A stretch of 64,000 bases of DNA from Pectinatus haikarae (GCF_015732185.1 NZ_WIQM01000008.1:527164-591163); one strand, 5' to 3'; shown: positions 26,301 to 34,353, counted from the stretch's first letter. The notes: generated by a model from the sequence alone, not told the origin. Program-made: numbers and translations.

Positions 26301-27211
26301 ATGCTGCAGGCATTTATTTCTTCCGATATATCCAAATCATCCAATTTGCCGAGTTTTTTCAGCTTCTTCATACCGATGACGGCAAGGTCCATCAGCGTCA
26401 TTGACCGTTCCTTTGTATAAATATCAGCTCTGTCATTTTTATATAGGGCGTAAGATGTCTTTATATCAGCCGTATAGCTGCTGTTTTCTATTTCTACACT
26501 GTCTATGGCAGTGGTGAATGTGGTGTGTCTGCAATGGTCAGACCAATATGTGTCAATTACGCGTATTTCAGTTATGGTAGGATTGCGTCTTTCCTTTTCG
26601 CGGAAATAATTGCGGCAAAATAAAAAATCCTCATAACTCATAGCCAATCCTAATTTGTCATGAAGTGTATTTATTTCACTGTCTGCCATTGTAAGGAATT
26701 CTTCAATGACTGCGACATCAGCAGGCTCCTGCATCTGCAATGCAAGTGTCAGTGGTTTTTCCATAGAAGCTTCACGGCATTCTACTTCATTTATGCAATA
26801 ATTTTTTATTTCAGCAAGAGACTCATCATCAATGTCGCCGATGAGCACTATTATTTTTGCAGTCCGTACAAGCGGGCGTTCTTTTTGGGTTATGAGCTGG
26901 ACACATTGTGCTGCTGAATCGGCTGTTTGATCAAACTGTCCGGGCAGAAATTCCACCGCAAAAATACGGGCTTTTTTCATCTGAGGCAATTCTTCATCAA
27001 AAATGACATCCACAGGCGCTTCCGCGAAAACCACGTTCTTCGCCCGGGCAAATTCGTCATCGGTTATATTTTCTATATCATAGCGACGAAAAATACGGAC
27101 AACTCTTAAATCCGGCACGGTGAACATGCTTCTTAGATCGGCACAAAGCTTTTGTGCCGGAGTATCAAAAAATCCAGGACGTTTTTCCACATAAATTCTC
27201 TTAACTGACAT
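23327..27211 (-). CDS. purL: Phosphoribosylformylglycinamidine synthase, single-chain PurL/PurQ fusion
   Basis: ATP- and glutamine-dependent conversion of FGAR to FGAM. 1294 residues, the large single-chain type normally associated with Proteobacteria but also common in clostridia and Negativicutes. The N-terminal PurS-like part is followed by two AIRS-like halves (HNHPTEIEPFGGAAT and FGAGGVAVAIGELADG regions), and a C-terminal glutamine amidotransferase domain with PVFPGTNCEYESEAAF, FLPGGFSGGDEPDG and the catalytic cysteine in LGICNGFQAL. Start at 27211 has GGAGG seven bases upstream. It stands alone rather than in a pur operon. Confidence 0.96.
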   Translation of the reverse strand: MSVKRIYVEKRPGFFDTPAQKLCADLRSMFTVPDLRVVRIFRRYDIENITDDEFARAKNVVFAEAPVDVIFDEELPQMKKARIFAVEFLPGQFDQTADSAAQCVQLITQKERPLVRTAKIIVLIGDIDDESLAEIKNYCINEVECREASMEKPLTLALQMQEPADVAVIEEFLTMADSEINTLHDKLGLAMSYEDFLFCRNYFREKERRNPTITEIRVIDTYWSDHCRHTTFTTAIDSVEIENSSYTADIKTSYALYKNDRADIYTKERSMTLMDLAVIGMKKLKKLGKLDDLDISEEINACSIVVPAMINGKKENWLVMFKNETHNHPTEIEPFGGAATCLGGAIRDPLSGRSYVYQAMRVTGAADPRRNLENTIKGKLPQRKITRDAASGYSSYGNQIGLATGQVREIYHEGFMAKRLEVGAVIGAAPQKNVVRQQPQTGNLIILVGGRTGRDGIGGATGSSKEHTVESLETCGAEVQKGNAPTERKLQRLFRKEEVTRLIKRCNDFGAGGVAVAIGELADGLYIDLDKVKKKYAGLDGTELAISESQERMAVVVDENDAQKFIHYADEENLEAAIVAVVTDDNRLRMIWKDKTIVDISRAFLQTNGIQQHVTVKVAAPDKNNTYFSRLPKLNCGKDAVEKLWLDNLQDLNVCNQRGLVEQFDSTVGSGSILMPYGGYTQRTPAEGMAAKLPVIGGNTDTGTLMAFGFDPHLMEWSPYHGAIYAVVAALAKITAMGGDYTRARLTLQEYFESLGKDPVKWGKPFAALLGALRAQHEFGTAAIGGKDSMSGTFMDLTVPPSLIAFAVSPVLTKNIVSSEFKLAGNKVYMLSAERDKNDLPMFEGLKKNFAVVRSLSEKRKIFSAMSVGKGGIAATVSKMCLGENIGFKFSSDIAYDVPKIFGSSYGSLIIEVSQNIDLSDLRGANFCLLGETNSMPRIIYGDVVISLDNIAKSYDAPLESIFPTQIKTLLKRDESKLAKFDTSIGFEAEKIFASTSANVSLSSNRNFSKTVSLIYKAKNIIHRSVPVARPKVFIPVFPGTNCEYESEAAFRRAGAEVQTFVVRNLTPSAVEESVLAIEKAIQTSQIVFLPGGFSGGDEPDGSGKFIAAAFRNPRIADAINKLLYQRDGLMLGICNGFQALIKLGLLPYGEIRELDIDTPTLTYNQIGRHVSRMVQTKVVSDLSPWFVKTTLGAIHTMAVSHGEGKFFASKQVIGQLRKKGQIATQYIDYEGNTSTEIVYNPNGSIDAVEGITSPDGRILGKMGHSERTTDDLAINVPGEKNQLIFESGVAYYK

Positions 27212-27274
27212 TATCCAGCCTCCATAATGAAATAAATACATACGGGAAATGCATGTATAATCTTACATATTAAC

Positions 27275-27303
27275 ATTTTACATTAGAAATATGGTGTTGT
27301 CTA
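27275..27303 (-). promoter_or_regulatory. Promoter of purL
   Basis: Minus strand TAGACA (27303-27298), 17-bp spacer, TAAAAT (27280-27275). Confidence 0.65.
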
Positions 27304-27366
27304 TTGCCTGATATAATATTTAGCTGCAATGAAAAATGTTCATTTCGGCAGTAATATAAATTTTCC

Positions 27367-27396
27367 TTGCAAAAATATATTTGTATGTGTTATTAT
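27367..27396 (+). promoter_or_regulatory. Promoter of the T-box transcript
   Basis: TTGCAA at 27367-27372, 18-bp spacer, TATTAT at 27391-27396; start expected near 27403. Confidence 0.6.
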
Positions 27397-27402
27397 AAAG
27401 TT

Positions 27403-27626
27403 CAAATAGAAGCTGAGCAATGAACAAGACAGTATGTTGTGTTGCTTTTTCAGAGAAACGGCGGGTGGTGTGAGCCGCAAAAGCAATTCAGCAGAAAGCT
27501 ACTTGTGAGCTGTCAATGAAAATTGACCGTTTTGTCTGCGATATCGGACATGAAGTGAGCATATGCTAACTAAGGTGGTACCACGGGAACAATGTCCTCG
27601 TCCTTTTCGGACGGGGCTTTTTTTTA
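27403..27626 (+). promoter_or_regulatory. T-box leader, probable alanine specifier (GCU)
   Basis: tRNA-sensing riboswitch. The T-box core AAGGTGGTACCACG is at 27572-27585, followed by a terminator (27594-27626) with a run of nine T. In stem I, helix ACAAG/CTTGT (27424-27428 with 27502-27506) closes the specifier loop, with AGTA on the 5' side (27431-27434) and GAAAGCTA on the 3' side. GCT at 27498-27500 followed by A fits the usual specifier position and reads alanine. This agrees with the downstream AlaR/AlaT-like genes. AGC (Ser) or TAC (Tyr) are the alternative readings. Confidence 0.93.
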
Positions 27627-27662
27627 TCTATTTTTAAGAAGTAAGATTAAAGGAGAATTTTT

Positions 27663-28142
27663 ATGAGAGAATTACTTGAGCTTTTGGAGCATGATGCCCG
27701 CCGTCCTGTTAAAGAACTGGCAGCAATGCTTAATAAATCTGAATTTGAAATTGAAGATGCACTGAAAAAGCTTGAAGCCAATAAAGTGATCATGAGTTAC
27801 AATACACTTATCGATTGGGAAAGATTCGGCGATCATAATGTTACCTCTGTTATAGAAGTCAATGTCGCACCACAAAGAGAAGTAGGGTTTGATGCCATTG
27901 CTGAACGTATTTATAGATTTGATGAGGTAAAATCGGTCTATCTGATGTCGGGCAGCTTTGATCTCCTAGTTATTATCGAAGGACAATCGCTCAATAAAGT
28001 AGCGGATTTTGTTGCGCGCAGACTTTCTACCATTGAGGGAGTCACCTCTACACGCAGTCATTTTATGCTGAAGGCATATAAGAAGGACGGGACTATAATG
28101 GATGATAAAGAAAACGACCGCAGGCTGGTGATGACTCCGTGA
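27663..28142 (+). CDS. alaR: Lrp/AsnC-family regulator, AlaR-like
   Basis: 159-residue amino-acid-responsive regulator. The N-terminal winged helix includes VKELAAMLNKSEFEIEDALKKLE (about 17-39), and the C-terminal RAM ligand-binding domain includes VKSVYLMSGSFDLLVIIEG and TRSHFMLKAYK. Ribosome site GGAG seven bases upstream. Lies behind the T-box and overlaps the aminotransferase start, the same pairing as alaR-alaT of Bacillus. It probably binds alanine and tunes the operon, adding a protein layer to the RNA switch; that is inference. Confidence 0.85.
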   Translation: MRELLELLEHDARRPVKELAAMLNKSEFEIEDALKKLEANKVIMSYNTLIDWERFGDHNVTSVIEVNVAPQREVGFDAIAERIYRFDEVKSVYLMSGSFDLLVIIEGQSLNKVADFVARRLSTIEGVTSTRSHFMLKAYKKDGTIMDDKENDRRLVMTP

Positions 28143-29308
28143 ATAAGTGGGAAGAAAATTTATCGGCTGCCGTCAAGCAGGTCCCTCCTTCCGGCATCAG
28201 AAAATTTTTTGATGTGGCAGCAAAAATGGACGATGTTATAACACTCGGTATTGGTGAGCCTGATTTTGTAACGCCGTGGCATATCCGTGAAAGTTGTGTC
28301 TATGGTCTTGAAAAAGGGTACACATCCTATTCCACAAACAAAGGGATGCCCCTTCTGCGTAAAGAAATTGCTGCTCTTTATAAAAGAAGCCATGCTCTTG
28401 AATATGATCCTGAGGAAGAAATCATTGTCACAGTGGGGGTAAGTGAGGCTGTGGATCTGGCTTTGCGTGCTGTTCTTGATCAAGGTGATGAAGTGCTGAT
28501 CCCTGAACCCTGTTATGTTTCTTATAAAGCGTGTGTCATATTGGCCGGCGGCATACCTGTTCCTGTTGCGACCGGCATTGAAAACGAATTTCGTGTTACA
28601 GCGGATGCACTGGAAAAATATGTTACACCAAAGACGAAAGTTCTTTTGATAGGGTATCCGAATAACCCGACAGGAACGGTTCTGACTGCTGAAGAATTAA
28701 AAGGCATCGCTGCATTTGCCCAGAAGCACGATCTTATCGTTCTTTCTGATGAAATATATGGAGATCTTACCTACGGCGGACTTGAGCATATATGTTTTTC
28801 CTCTCTGCCGGGGATGAAGGACAGAACGATCTTGTTTAACGGTTTTTCCAAAGCTTACGCGATGACAGGCTGGAGGCTGGGATATGCACTTGCCAATCCT
28901 GTGTTTATTGAAGCTATGAATAAAATCCATCAGTACACAATGCTTTGCGCTCCTGTAACAGCTCAGGTCGCAGGGATAGAAGCATTGCAGAACGGTGATG
29001 CCAACATGCATAAAATGATTCATGAATATGACCGGCGCCGTCATCTGATTTATGAAGGATTTTGTCGTATGGGGTTGAAGACCTTTGAACCTAAAGGTGC
29101 CTTTTATATATTCCCGAATATCGAAAGTACCGGCATGACTTCGGAAGAGTTTGTAGAAAATCTTCTTGAGCGTGAACATGTGGCTGTTATTCCGGGGAAT
29201 GCTTTTGGTGAATGCGGTGAGGGGTTTATCCGCTGCTCTTATGCTACGTCTATAGACAAAATATCCGGTGCGTTGAATCGCATCGAAAATTTCTTAAAAA
29301 ATATTTGA
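28139..29308 (+). CDS. alaT: PLP-dependent aminotransferase, AlaT-like
   Basis: Fold-type I, class I/II aminotransferase, 389 residues, predicted to make alanine from pyruvate. GYPNNPTGTVL near 172, the PLP lysine in NGFSKAYAMTGWRLGY near 239, and the substrate-carboxylate arginine in GFIRCSYA near 366 are visible. The start is GTG at 28139, overlapping the alaR stop (GTGA), with GGTGA about seven bases upstream. An aspartate or aromatic aminotransferase is possible on sequence alone; the T-box and AlaR context favours alanine. Confidence 0.85.
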   Translation: MNKWEENLSAAVKQVPPSGIRKFFDVAAKMDDVITLGIGEPDFVTPWHIRESCVYGLEKGYTSYSTNKGMPLLRKEIAALYKRSHALEYDPEEEIIVTVGVSEAVDLALRAVLDQGDEVLIPEPCYVSYKACVILAGGIPVPVATGIENEFRVTADALEKYVTPKTKVLLIGYPNNPTGTVLTAEELKGIAAFAQKHDLIVLSDEIYGDLTYGGLEHICFSSLPGMKDRTILFNGFSKAYAMTGWRLGYALANPVFIEAMNKIHQYTMLCAPVTAQVAGIEALQNGDANMHKMIHEYDRRRHLIYEGFCRMGLKTFEPKGAFYIFPNIESTGMTSEEFVENLLEREHVAVIPGNAFGECGEGFIRCSYATSIDKISGALNRIENFLKNI

Positions 29309-29354
29309 AAATGAGATGGTTTGAGCAGAAGATTAATATTTTAATTAATAAATG

Positions 29355-29406
29355 ACAAACGGGACAGCAGCACATAGGTTTATGTGAAAAGCTGTCCCGT
29401 TTGTTC
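29355..29406 (+). terminator. Terminator of alaR-alaT
   Basis: 14-bp perfect stem ACAAACGGGACAGC/GCTGTCCCGTTTGT with an inner CACAT/ATGTG hairpin. The T-tail is modest. Confidence 0.75.
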
Positions 29407-29453
29407 TGCTGAGGTTTTTTGAAAAATATATCAGCTGCAGGCTTTGATATTCT

Positions 29454-30386
29454 TTATCGGAGCTGCTGTTTTTTTCGGTTTTTAATGTATGCCGCCAGCA
29501 GAGAACCGGAAACGTTATGCCAAACGCTGAATATAGCAGCGGGGATCCCCGCTGCCGCTGTAAAATGCATTATCGCGAGTGAAGCGGCAAGCCCTGAATT
29601 TTTCATGCCCGTACTTATTGCTAAAGTCCGCACAGAGGCTTCTTCAACAATAAAAAATCGGGCAGAAAAATATCCTGCTGCCAAACCGCAGGTGTTATAA
29701 AGTACGACTGCAGCTAATATTTTTAATCCCATGTCAGCTAAAGTACCGGCACTGAGCGACACTACAGTGCCGACTAATATAATAACTGTCATAGCTGATA
29801 CAACAGGCATAATATATCTGACTTTCTCAGCAGCCGCACCGCAAAAACGGTTAAATAAGATACCGGCGGCCACGGGTAAAAATACCATTTCCATAATACT
29901 CAGCAAAACGGCAAAAAAATCAATACTGATCCATTTTCCGGCAAAAAACAGAAGAAGCAGTGGTGTCAGGATCGGAGCCAAAAATGTCGACAGCATAGTC
30001 AAAGAAACAGACAATGCTATATCTCCTTTTGCCATGTATGTGATTACGGTCGAAGCGGTGGCACCTGGACATGCTCCCAGCAGGATCATGCCTGCTGCCG
30101 CATCCGGTGCAAGATTAAAAACAAAAGCAATAAAATATGCTGCGGCCGGCATAAATATGAATTGAAGCAATATTCCTGTCAGAATGCTGCGGTGTTTTTC
30201 TATGACCGTTTTGAAATCGTCTGCAGACAGATTCATTCCCATTCCGAGCATTACCACGCCGAGAAAATAAGCAATTTTGTCAGTAAACCAGATAAATAAT
30301 GACGGCTGCATAATACCAATTATACCGGCAATTATAACACCAAACGGCATACCTCCGGCAAGCAGGCGGTTCATTTGTCTGATCAT
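29454..30386 (-). CDS. panS: BASS-family transporter, PanS-like ketopantoate importer
   Basis: Bile-acid:sodium-symporter family membrane protein, 310 residues with nine or ten helices. The conserved crossover sequence [20 protein letters not shown] sits in the middle and [13 protein letters not shown] near residue 255. Its ATG overlaps the panD stop, so it is the third gene of panC-panD-panS. Salmonella PanS imports ketopantoate and pantoate, which would feed PanC here. Substrate assignment rests on context and family. Confidence 0.82.
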   Translation of the reverse strand: MIRQMNRLLAGGMPFGVIIAGIIGIMQPSLFIWFTDKIAYFLGVVMLGMGMNLSADDFKTVIEKHRSILTGILLQFIFMPAAAYFIAFVFNLAPDAAAGMILLGACPGATASTVITYMAKGDIALSVSLTMLSTFLAPILTPLLLLFFAGKWISIDFFAVLLSIMEMVFLPVAAGILFNRFCGAAAEKVRYIMPVVSAMTVIILVGTVVSLSAGTLADMGLKILAAVVLYNTCGLAAGYFSARFFIVEEASVRTLAISTGMKNSGLAASLAIMHFTAAAGIPAAIFSVWHNVSGSLLAAYIKNRKKQQLR

Positions 30387-30781
30387 TTTGTTTGAGCCTC
30401 GAATGTTTGAAATGGTTTTTCTCTGCCGATTGTCTGCAGAAGATGATTTTTTTCATCGACTGTAACTATTTTGGGCATAAAGGTCTGAGCCTCTTTTTTG
30501 TCCATCAGCGCATAACCGATAATGATGACAGTATCTCCTACGACGGCTTTTCTTGCAGCCGCACCGTTCAAACATATGACCCCGCTGTTTTTTTTCCCGG
30601 CTATTACATATGTTTCAAGTCGGCTGCCATTGTTATTATTTACGACCTGCACCCGTTCGCCGGGAAGAATTCCGGCTGCTTCCAAAAGGGCAGTATCAAT
30701 AGTGATGCTCCCCATATATGATAAATTGGCTTCGGTTACAACGGCGCGGTGAATCTTTCCATGAAATATATTGTACAGCAT
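30383..30781 (-). CDS. panD: Aspartate 1-decarboxylase
   Basis: Pyruvoyl enzyme making beta-alanine for pantothenate. 132 residues. The self-cleavage site GS is at residues 24-25 in SYMGSITID; the serine becomes the pyruvoyl group. VTEANLSY before it and NGAAARK are normal. Two bases after panC, with its 3' end overlapping the panS start. Confidence 0.95.
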   Translation of the reverse strand: MLYNIFHGKIHRAVVTEANLSYMGSITIDTALLEAAGILPGERVQVVNNNNGSRLETYVIAGKKNSGVICLNGAAARKAVVGDTVIIIGYALMDKKEAQTFMPKIVTVDEKNHLLQTIGREKPFQTFEAQTK

Positions 30782-30783
30782 AT

Positions 30784-31635
30784 TTATTCCCCCAAAATCA
30801 CATTATCTATCAGGCGCGTAGTTCCGAATCTCACCGCCACAGCAACTAATGCTCTGCCATTAAATTCTTCATTTGCCGGAATCAGCCCCGGCAGTAAATA
30901 TGATTCTACATATTCGATACTGCCCAAGGGTTCTGCCGCGATCATGTCATGCACTGCGCTGCATATTGTTTGCAGATTTTTTTCACCTTGCAGGAACAAA
31001 GACTGGGCACATTTTAAACTTTTATAAAGAACCAATGCTGACTGTCGTTCCTCTTTATTCAGATAAATATTGCGGGAACTTTTTGCCAAACCGTCTTGTT
31101 CTCGTACTATCGGCATAATGTGCAGCTCTACATCAAAAAATAGATCATTGACCATTTTTCTTATAACTTCCACCTGCTGGGCATCTTTTTGACCAAAATA
31201 TGCTTTGTCCGGCATGGTTATGTTGAATAGTTTTGCAATAATTGTTGTAACACCACGAAAATGTATGGGACGTGTGCGCCCGCATAATACTTTTACAATG
31301 TCACCTGTTGTCTCAACCCAGGTCATATCCTTGCCGGGATATAGCGAGCCGGCATCAGGTGCAAATATAATATCTGCACCGGCAGCTTCGGCTTTCTGGC
31401 AGTCTCCTGATAAATCACGCGGATACTGGCCGAAATCTTCATTGGGGCCAAATTGGACAGGATTGACAAATATACTCACAATTGTCAGGTCATTTTCCCT
31501 GCTGCACGCAGTGATCAATGAAATGTGTCCTTCATGCAGCGCACCCATTGTTGGAACAAGTCCGATCGTTTTTCCCTTTTTGCCGGTGTCTTTCACAAGT
31601 TTGCGTAAGCCCTTAACATCAGTACATAAAATCAT
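30784..31635 (-). CDS. panC: Pantothenate synthetase
   Basis: ATP-dependent condensation of pantoate and beta-alanine. About 283 residues. The nucleotidyl-transferase HIGH-like motif is in [33 protein letters not shown] and the KMSKS-like KSSRNIYL are present. The ATG at 31635 has GGAG eight bases ahead and overlaps the stop of a small upstream ORF; the frame is open further upstream, but that stretch has no ribosome site and encodes the small ORF in another frame. panB and panE are absent from the operon. Confidence 0.95.
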   Translation of the reverse strand: MILCTDVKGLRKLVKDTGKKGKTIGLVPTMGALHEGHISLITACSRENDLTIVSIFVNPVQFGPNEDFGQYPRDLSGDCQKAEAAGADIIFAPDAGSLYPGKDMTWVETTGDIVKVLCGRTRPIHFRGVTTIIAKLFNITMPDKAYFGQKDAQQVEVIRKMVNDLFFDVELHIMPIVREQDGLAKSSRNIYLNKEERQSALVLYKSLKCAQSLFLQGEKNLQTICSAVHDMIAAEPLGSIEYVESYLLPGLIPANEEFNGRALVAVAVRFGTTRLIDNVILGE

Positions 31636-31751
31636 TTTAAAACTCTCCTCATTTTTTTTGCAACAAACAAAAAAAGAAAAGGGATTGCAATAAAAAAGCG
31701 CACTCCGACAAGGAATGCGCATAGAAAGCCTATTGCCCCCGTCTCGGTCAT
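31632..31751 (-). CDS. Small hydrophobic protein or leader peptide upstream of panC
   Basis: 39-codon ORF in a different frame from panC, ending in a TGA that overlaps the panC ATG (AATGAT). The product is one membrane segment (about residues 5-30, rich in Phe/Leu/Val) followed by a basic end KKMRRVLK, a credible single-pass small protein. A perfect terminator-like hairpin (31698-31720) lies within its codons 16-24. The ribosome site is weak (GGAT, four bases from the ATG). It may be a real small membrane protein or a leader ORF controlling attenuation. Confidence 0.45.
   Translation of the reverse strand: MTETGAIGFLCAFLVGVRFFIAIPFLFLFVAKKMRRVLK
31692..31720 (-). terminator. Attenuator-like hairpin in the panC leader
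   Basis: On the minus strand GCGCATTCC/GGAGTGCGC (nine pairs, one G-U), loop TTGTC, then TTTTTT. It is 60 bp upstream of panC and within the small ORF, so the operon must read through it. Confidence 0.75.
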
Positions 31752-31942
31752 AGTGATCCAAGCGATATAAATAATATAACAAAACAGCTTATATCGTGAT
31801 ACAGTTCAATATGATACTGTTCATTCAAATGTTTGTTACGGATTTATAATAGCATAGATAAGCAGACAGCACAATAAAATTACTATATAGATACACTGGA
31901 CGCATAAAATTTAATATTTTTTATAAATAGAAGTAAGTAATG

Positions 31943-31971
31943 TTGAAACTATGCAAAAATTATACTATAAT
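31943..31971 (+). promoter_or_regulatory. Promoter ahead of a short terminated transcript
   Basis: TTGAAA at 31943-31948, 17-bp spacer, TATAAT at 31966-31971. Confidence 0.75.
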
Positions 31972-31992
31972 TAAATGAAATTGAGAGCAGTG

Positions 31993-32025
31993 AAGCTTCA
32001 AAACATAATGTTTTGAAGCTTTTTA
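31993..32025 (+). terminator. Terminator in leader of DASS transporter or of a small RNA
   Basis: 13-bp perfect stem AAGCTTCAAAACA/TGTTTTGAAGCTT, 3-nt loop, T-run. About 20 nt after the predicted transcript start and 100 bp before the transporter gene. Confidence 0.8.
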
Positions 32026-32125
32026 TGTTCCAATAGACAATTTTGCACGGTTGTCACTGCAAGATTATGTATTTTTTATATTTATCCATTTATATGTTCT
32101 AATAATTGTTTAGGGAGGGATTCAT

Positions 32126-33583
32126 ATGGGAAAAAAATATGGTCTTATTTTGAGCATTCTCGTCCTGCTGATTATAATCATGCTGCCGACGCCGGAGGGC
32201 CTTTCCGTATCCGGACAGCGTATGCTGGGCATCCTTGTGTTTTCTGTAATAATATGGATGACAGAAGCTGTGGCGTATTCGGTGAGTTCTGTGTTGATCG
32301 TATCGCTTATGGCACTTTTACTGGGGCTTGCCCCTGATCCGGTGCATCCTGAAAAATTGCTTGGTACAGCCGAAGCTTTAAAGTATGCGCTTTCTGGTTT
32401 CAGTACAAGTGCGCTGGCCTTGGTAGGAGGGGCCATGTTTATTGCGGTAGCCATGGTTAAAACAAAGCTTGATGCTCGTATTGCTCTCATGATCTTATCC
32501 AAGATAGGCACAAAAACAAATCGTGTACTGATCGGTGTTATAGCAGTCGGTTTTATTCTCAGTTTTTTTGTTCCGAGTACGACAGCAAGAGTTTCCTGCA
32601 TGGTGCCGATAATATTAGGTATTATTAATTCTTTTGGTGTTTCAATGAAAAGCAGATTCGCAGCAGTAATGATGATCGCTGTCGCGCAAGCTGACAGCAT
32701 ATGGAATGTGGGCATAAAAACAGCGGCAGCTCAGAATATGATCGCGCTTACTTTCATCGAAAAACAACTTGGCTACTATATAAGCTGGGGAGAATGGTTC
32801 ATTGCAGCCGCTCCGTTTGCGGCGATTATGTCAGTGGTCCTTTACTTTATTCTGTTGAAGATGATACCGCCTGAAACGGATGAAATAGCCGGCGGCAAAG
32901 AGGCTGTGGCTAAAGCATTAAAGGAACTTGGTCCTATGTCTGTGGCAGAAAAAAAATTGATGATCATTTCTGTGATTCTCTTATTTTTATGGGCCACAGA
33001 AAAAATTGTTCACCCGCTTGATACTACGACAACGACTTTGTCAGCCATAACAATTATGCTTCTGCCTAAAATAGGAATTATGGATTGGAAATATGTCCAA
33101 AATCGTGTAAGCTGGGGGACGCTGATGCTTTTCGGCACAGGCATCAGCCTCGGATCGACTATTTTGTCCACAAAAGCAGCCGATTGGGTAGCTTCATATA
33201 TCGTCGGTAAATTTGACTTATATACTATGTCGGCATTTGGTATATTGGCAGTGCTGAGTATATTCCTCATAGTTATCCATCTCGGTTTTGCCAGCGCTAC
33301 CGCCCTATCAGCCGCCATGATCCCGATTATAATATCAGTTCTTCAAGGGGCGTCGCAGTACAATTCGCTTAATATCGTCGGCATGACTATGGTTTTGCAA
33401 TATGTGATATGCTTTGGCTTTATTCTTCCTGTCAATGCCCCGCAAAATATGATAGTTTTCAGTACGGAAACTGTAACGGCCCGTGATTTTATCCGCACAG
33501 GTATTCCTATTACTATAGCTGCATATCTGCTGATATTGCTGATGGCCGCAACTTATTGGAAATGGCTTGGTATAGTTTTATGA
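32126..33583 (+). CDS. DASS (SLC13) family sodium/dicarboxylate symporter
   Basis: Divalent anion:sodium symporter, 485 residues with about eleven hydrophobic segments. The first SNT-like ion-site region is FFVPSTTARVSCMVPII near residue 150; the second, matching GFILPVNAPQNMIVFST near 433, has the usual PxNxP-like hairpin. Likely substrates are succinate, malate, fumarate, citrate, tartrate or sulfate. Ribosome site AGGGAGG upstream. Monocistronic. Confidence 0.87.
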   Translation: MGKKYGLILSILVLLIIIMLPTPEGLSVSGQRMLGILVFSVIIWMTEAVAYSVSSVLIVSLMALLLGLAPDPVHPEKLLGTAEALKYALSGFSTSALALVGGAMFIAVAMVKTKLDARIALMILSKIGTKTNRVLIGVIAVGFILSFFVPSTTARVSCMVPIILGIINSFGVSMKSRFAAVMMIAVAQADSIWNVGIKTAAAQNMIALTFIEKQLGYYISWGEWFIAAAPFAAIMSVVLYFILLKMIPPETDEIAGGKEAVAKALKELGPMSVAEKKLMIISVILLFLWATEKIVHPLDTTTTTLSAITIMLLPKIGIMDWKYVQNRVSWGTLMLFGTGISLGSTILSTKAADWVASYIVGKFDLYTMSAFGILAVLSIFLIVIHLGFASATALSAAMIPIIISVLQGASQYNSLNIVGMTMVLQYVICFGFILPVNAPQNMIVFSTETVTARDFIRTGIPITIAAYLLILLMAATYWKWLGIVL

Positions 33584-33751
33584 AAAGCAGCTGCCAGTGC
33601 ATAGGGGGGCAGTCCATTTTTTATGTTTGCTTTTTCTCTATATTTATTGACTCTATGATTATTTTCTGAGTGGGCTCTTCTGTGGAGCGGACAATAAAAA
33701 CGAAAATCACAGTTGTTTTTTTGATAAATATCTTAAAAACTGATGTTTTCA

Positions 33752-33795
33752 AAACAGCGAATCATTGGATATCCGAAGATTCGCTGTTTATTATT
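33752..33795 (+). terminator. Probable terminator after DASS gene
   Basis: 12-bp perfect stem with a 14-nt loop and an AT-rich tail; about 170 bp after the stop codon. Confidence 0.6.
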
Positions 33796-33911
33796 ATTTC
33801 TGTGATATAGTGTTTATGACTACAGAAAATGTGTTAAAAATAAAATATACAATATATTTTAATGGTTTGTAAAATATAGAATAAAAATGATGCTTAAAAG
33901 CAAATATTTAT

Positions 33912-33940
33912 TTGACAATTTTCACTTTGCATGATATAGT
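33912..33940 (+). promoter_or_regulatory. Promoter of csp gene
   Basis: TTGACA at 33912-33917, 17-bp spacer, TATAGT at 33935-33940; leader of about 137 nt. Confidence 0.85.
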
Positions 33941-33970
33941 AAAAAAGTATTCAGAGATTGGCAATGGACT

Positions 33971-34031
33971 CACATGCTCTTGTAAGTCATTGATTGGTTC
34001 ATTCGATGTTTTACAAGAGCATGTGTTTTTT
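33971..34031 (+). promoter_or_regulatory. Terminator-like hairpin in the csp leader
   Basis: 15-bp perfect stem CACATGCTCTTGTAA/TTACAAGAGCATGTG with a 25-nt loop followed by TTTTTT. It lies between the csp promoter and gene, so it is a candidate attenuator or temperature-sensitive switch. Confidence 0.75.
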
Positions 34032-34083
34032 GTTTGATTCTATTGAATAAAATATTTTTTTAATTCTCAGGAGGACTCATATA

Positions 34084-34293
34084 ATGACAGGAACAGTTAA
34101 ATGGTTTAACGCAGGTAAAGGCTATGGCTTCATTACTAATGATGATGGAAGTGGAGATTTATTCGTACATTTTTCCGCAATCCAGGCTGATGGCTATAAA
34201 ACCCTTGAAGAAGGCCAGAAAGTAACCTTCGACGCTGAACCCGATAGCCGTGACAGCAGCAAAATGCGTGCTGTTAATGTTTGCGTTGCCTAA
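34084..34293 (+). CDS. Cold-shock protein, CspA family
   Basis: 69-residue OB-fold single-stranded nucleic-acid chaperone. RNP1 KGYGFIT (12-18) and RNP2 LFVHF (27-31) are intact. AGGAGG lies eight bases before the ATG. The long structured leader fits post-transcriptional control as in other csp genes. Followed by a perfect terminator. Confidence 0.97.
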   Translation: MTGTVKWFNAGKGYGFITNDDGSGDLFVHFSAIQADGYKTLEEGQKVTFDAEPDSRDSSKMRAVNVCVA

Positions 34294-34315
34294 TTATATA
34301 TAGGATACAATCGCG

Positions 34316-34353
34316 TATCACCCCTGCCATAATGGCAGGGGTGATATTTTTTT
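34316..34353 (+). terminator. Terminator of csp
   Basis: 15-bp perfect arms TATCACCCCTGCCAT and ATGGCAGGGGTGATA around one base, then T7. Confidence 0.93.

Larger units (their letters stand above)
31752..32125. other. Divergent regulatory region between pan operon and DASS transporter
   Basis: 374 bp without a gene. Contains an 11-bp direct repeat GATACAGTTCA/GATACTGTTCA (31798-31808, 31813-31823) upstream of the pan operon, a promoter at 31943-31971 and a terminator at 31993-32025. Confidence 0.6.
33584..34083. other. 500-bp intergenic region with cold-shock leader
   Basis: Holds a terminator-like stem AAACAGCGAATC/GATTCGCTGTTT (33752-33789) after the transporter gene, the csp promoter (33912-33940) and the csp leader hairpin (33971-34031). 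The remainder is AT-rich with nothing recognisable. Confidence 0.6.
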
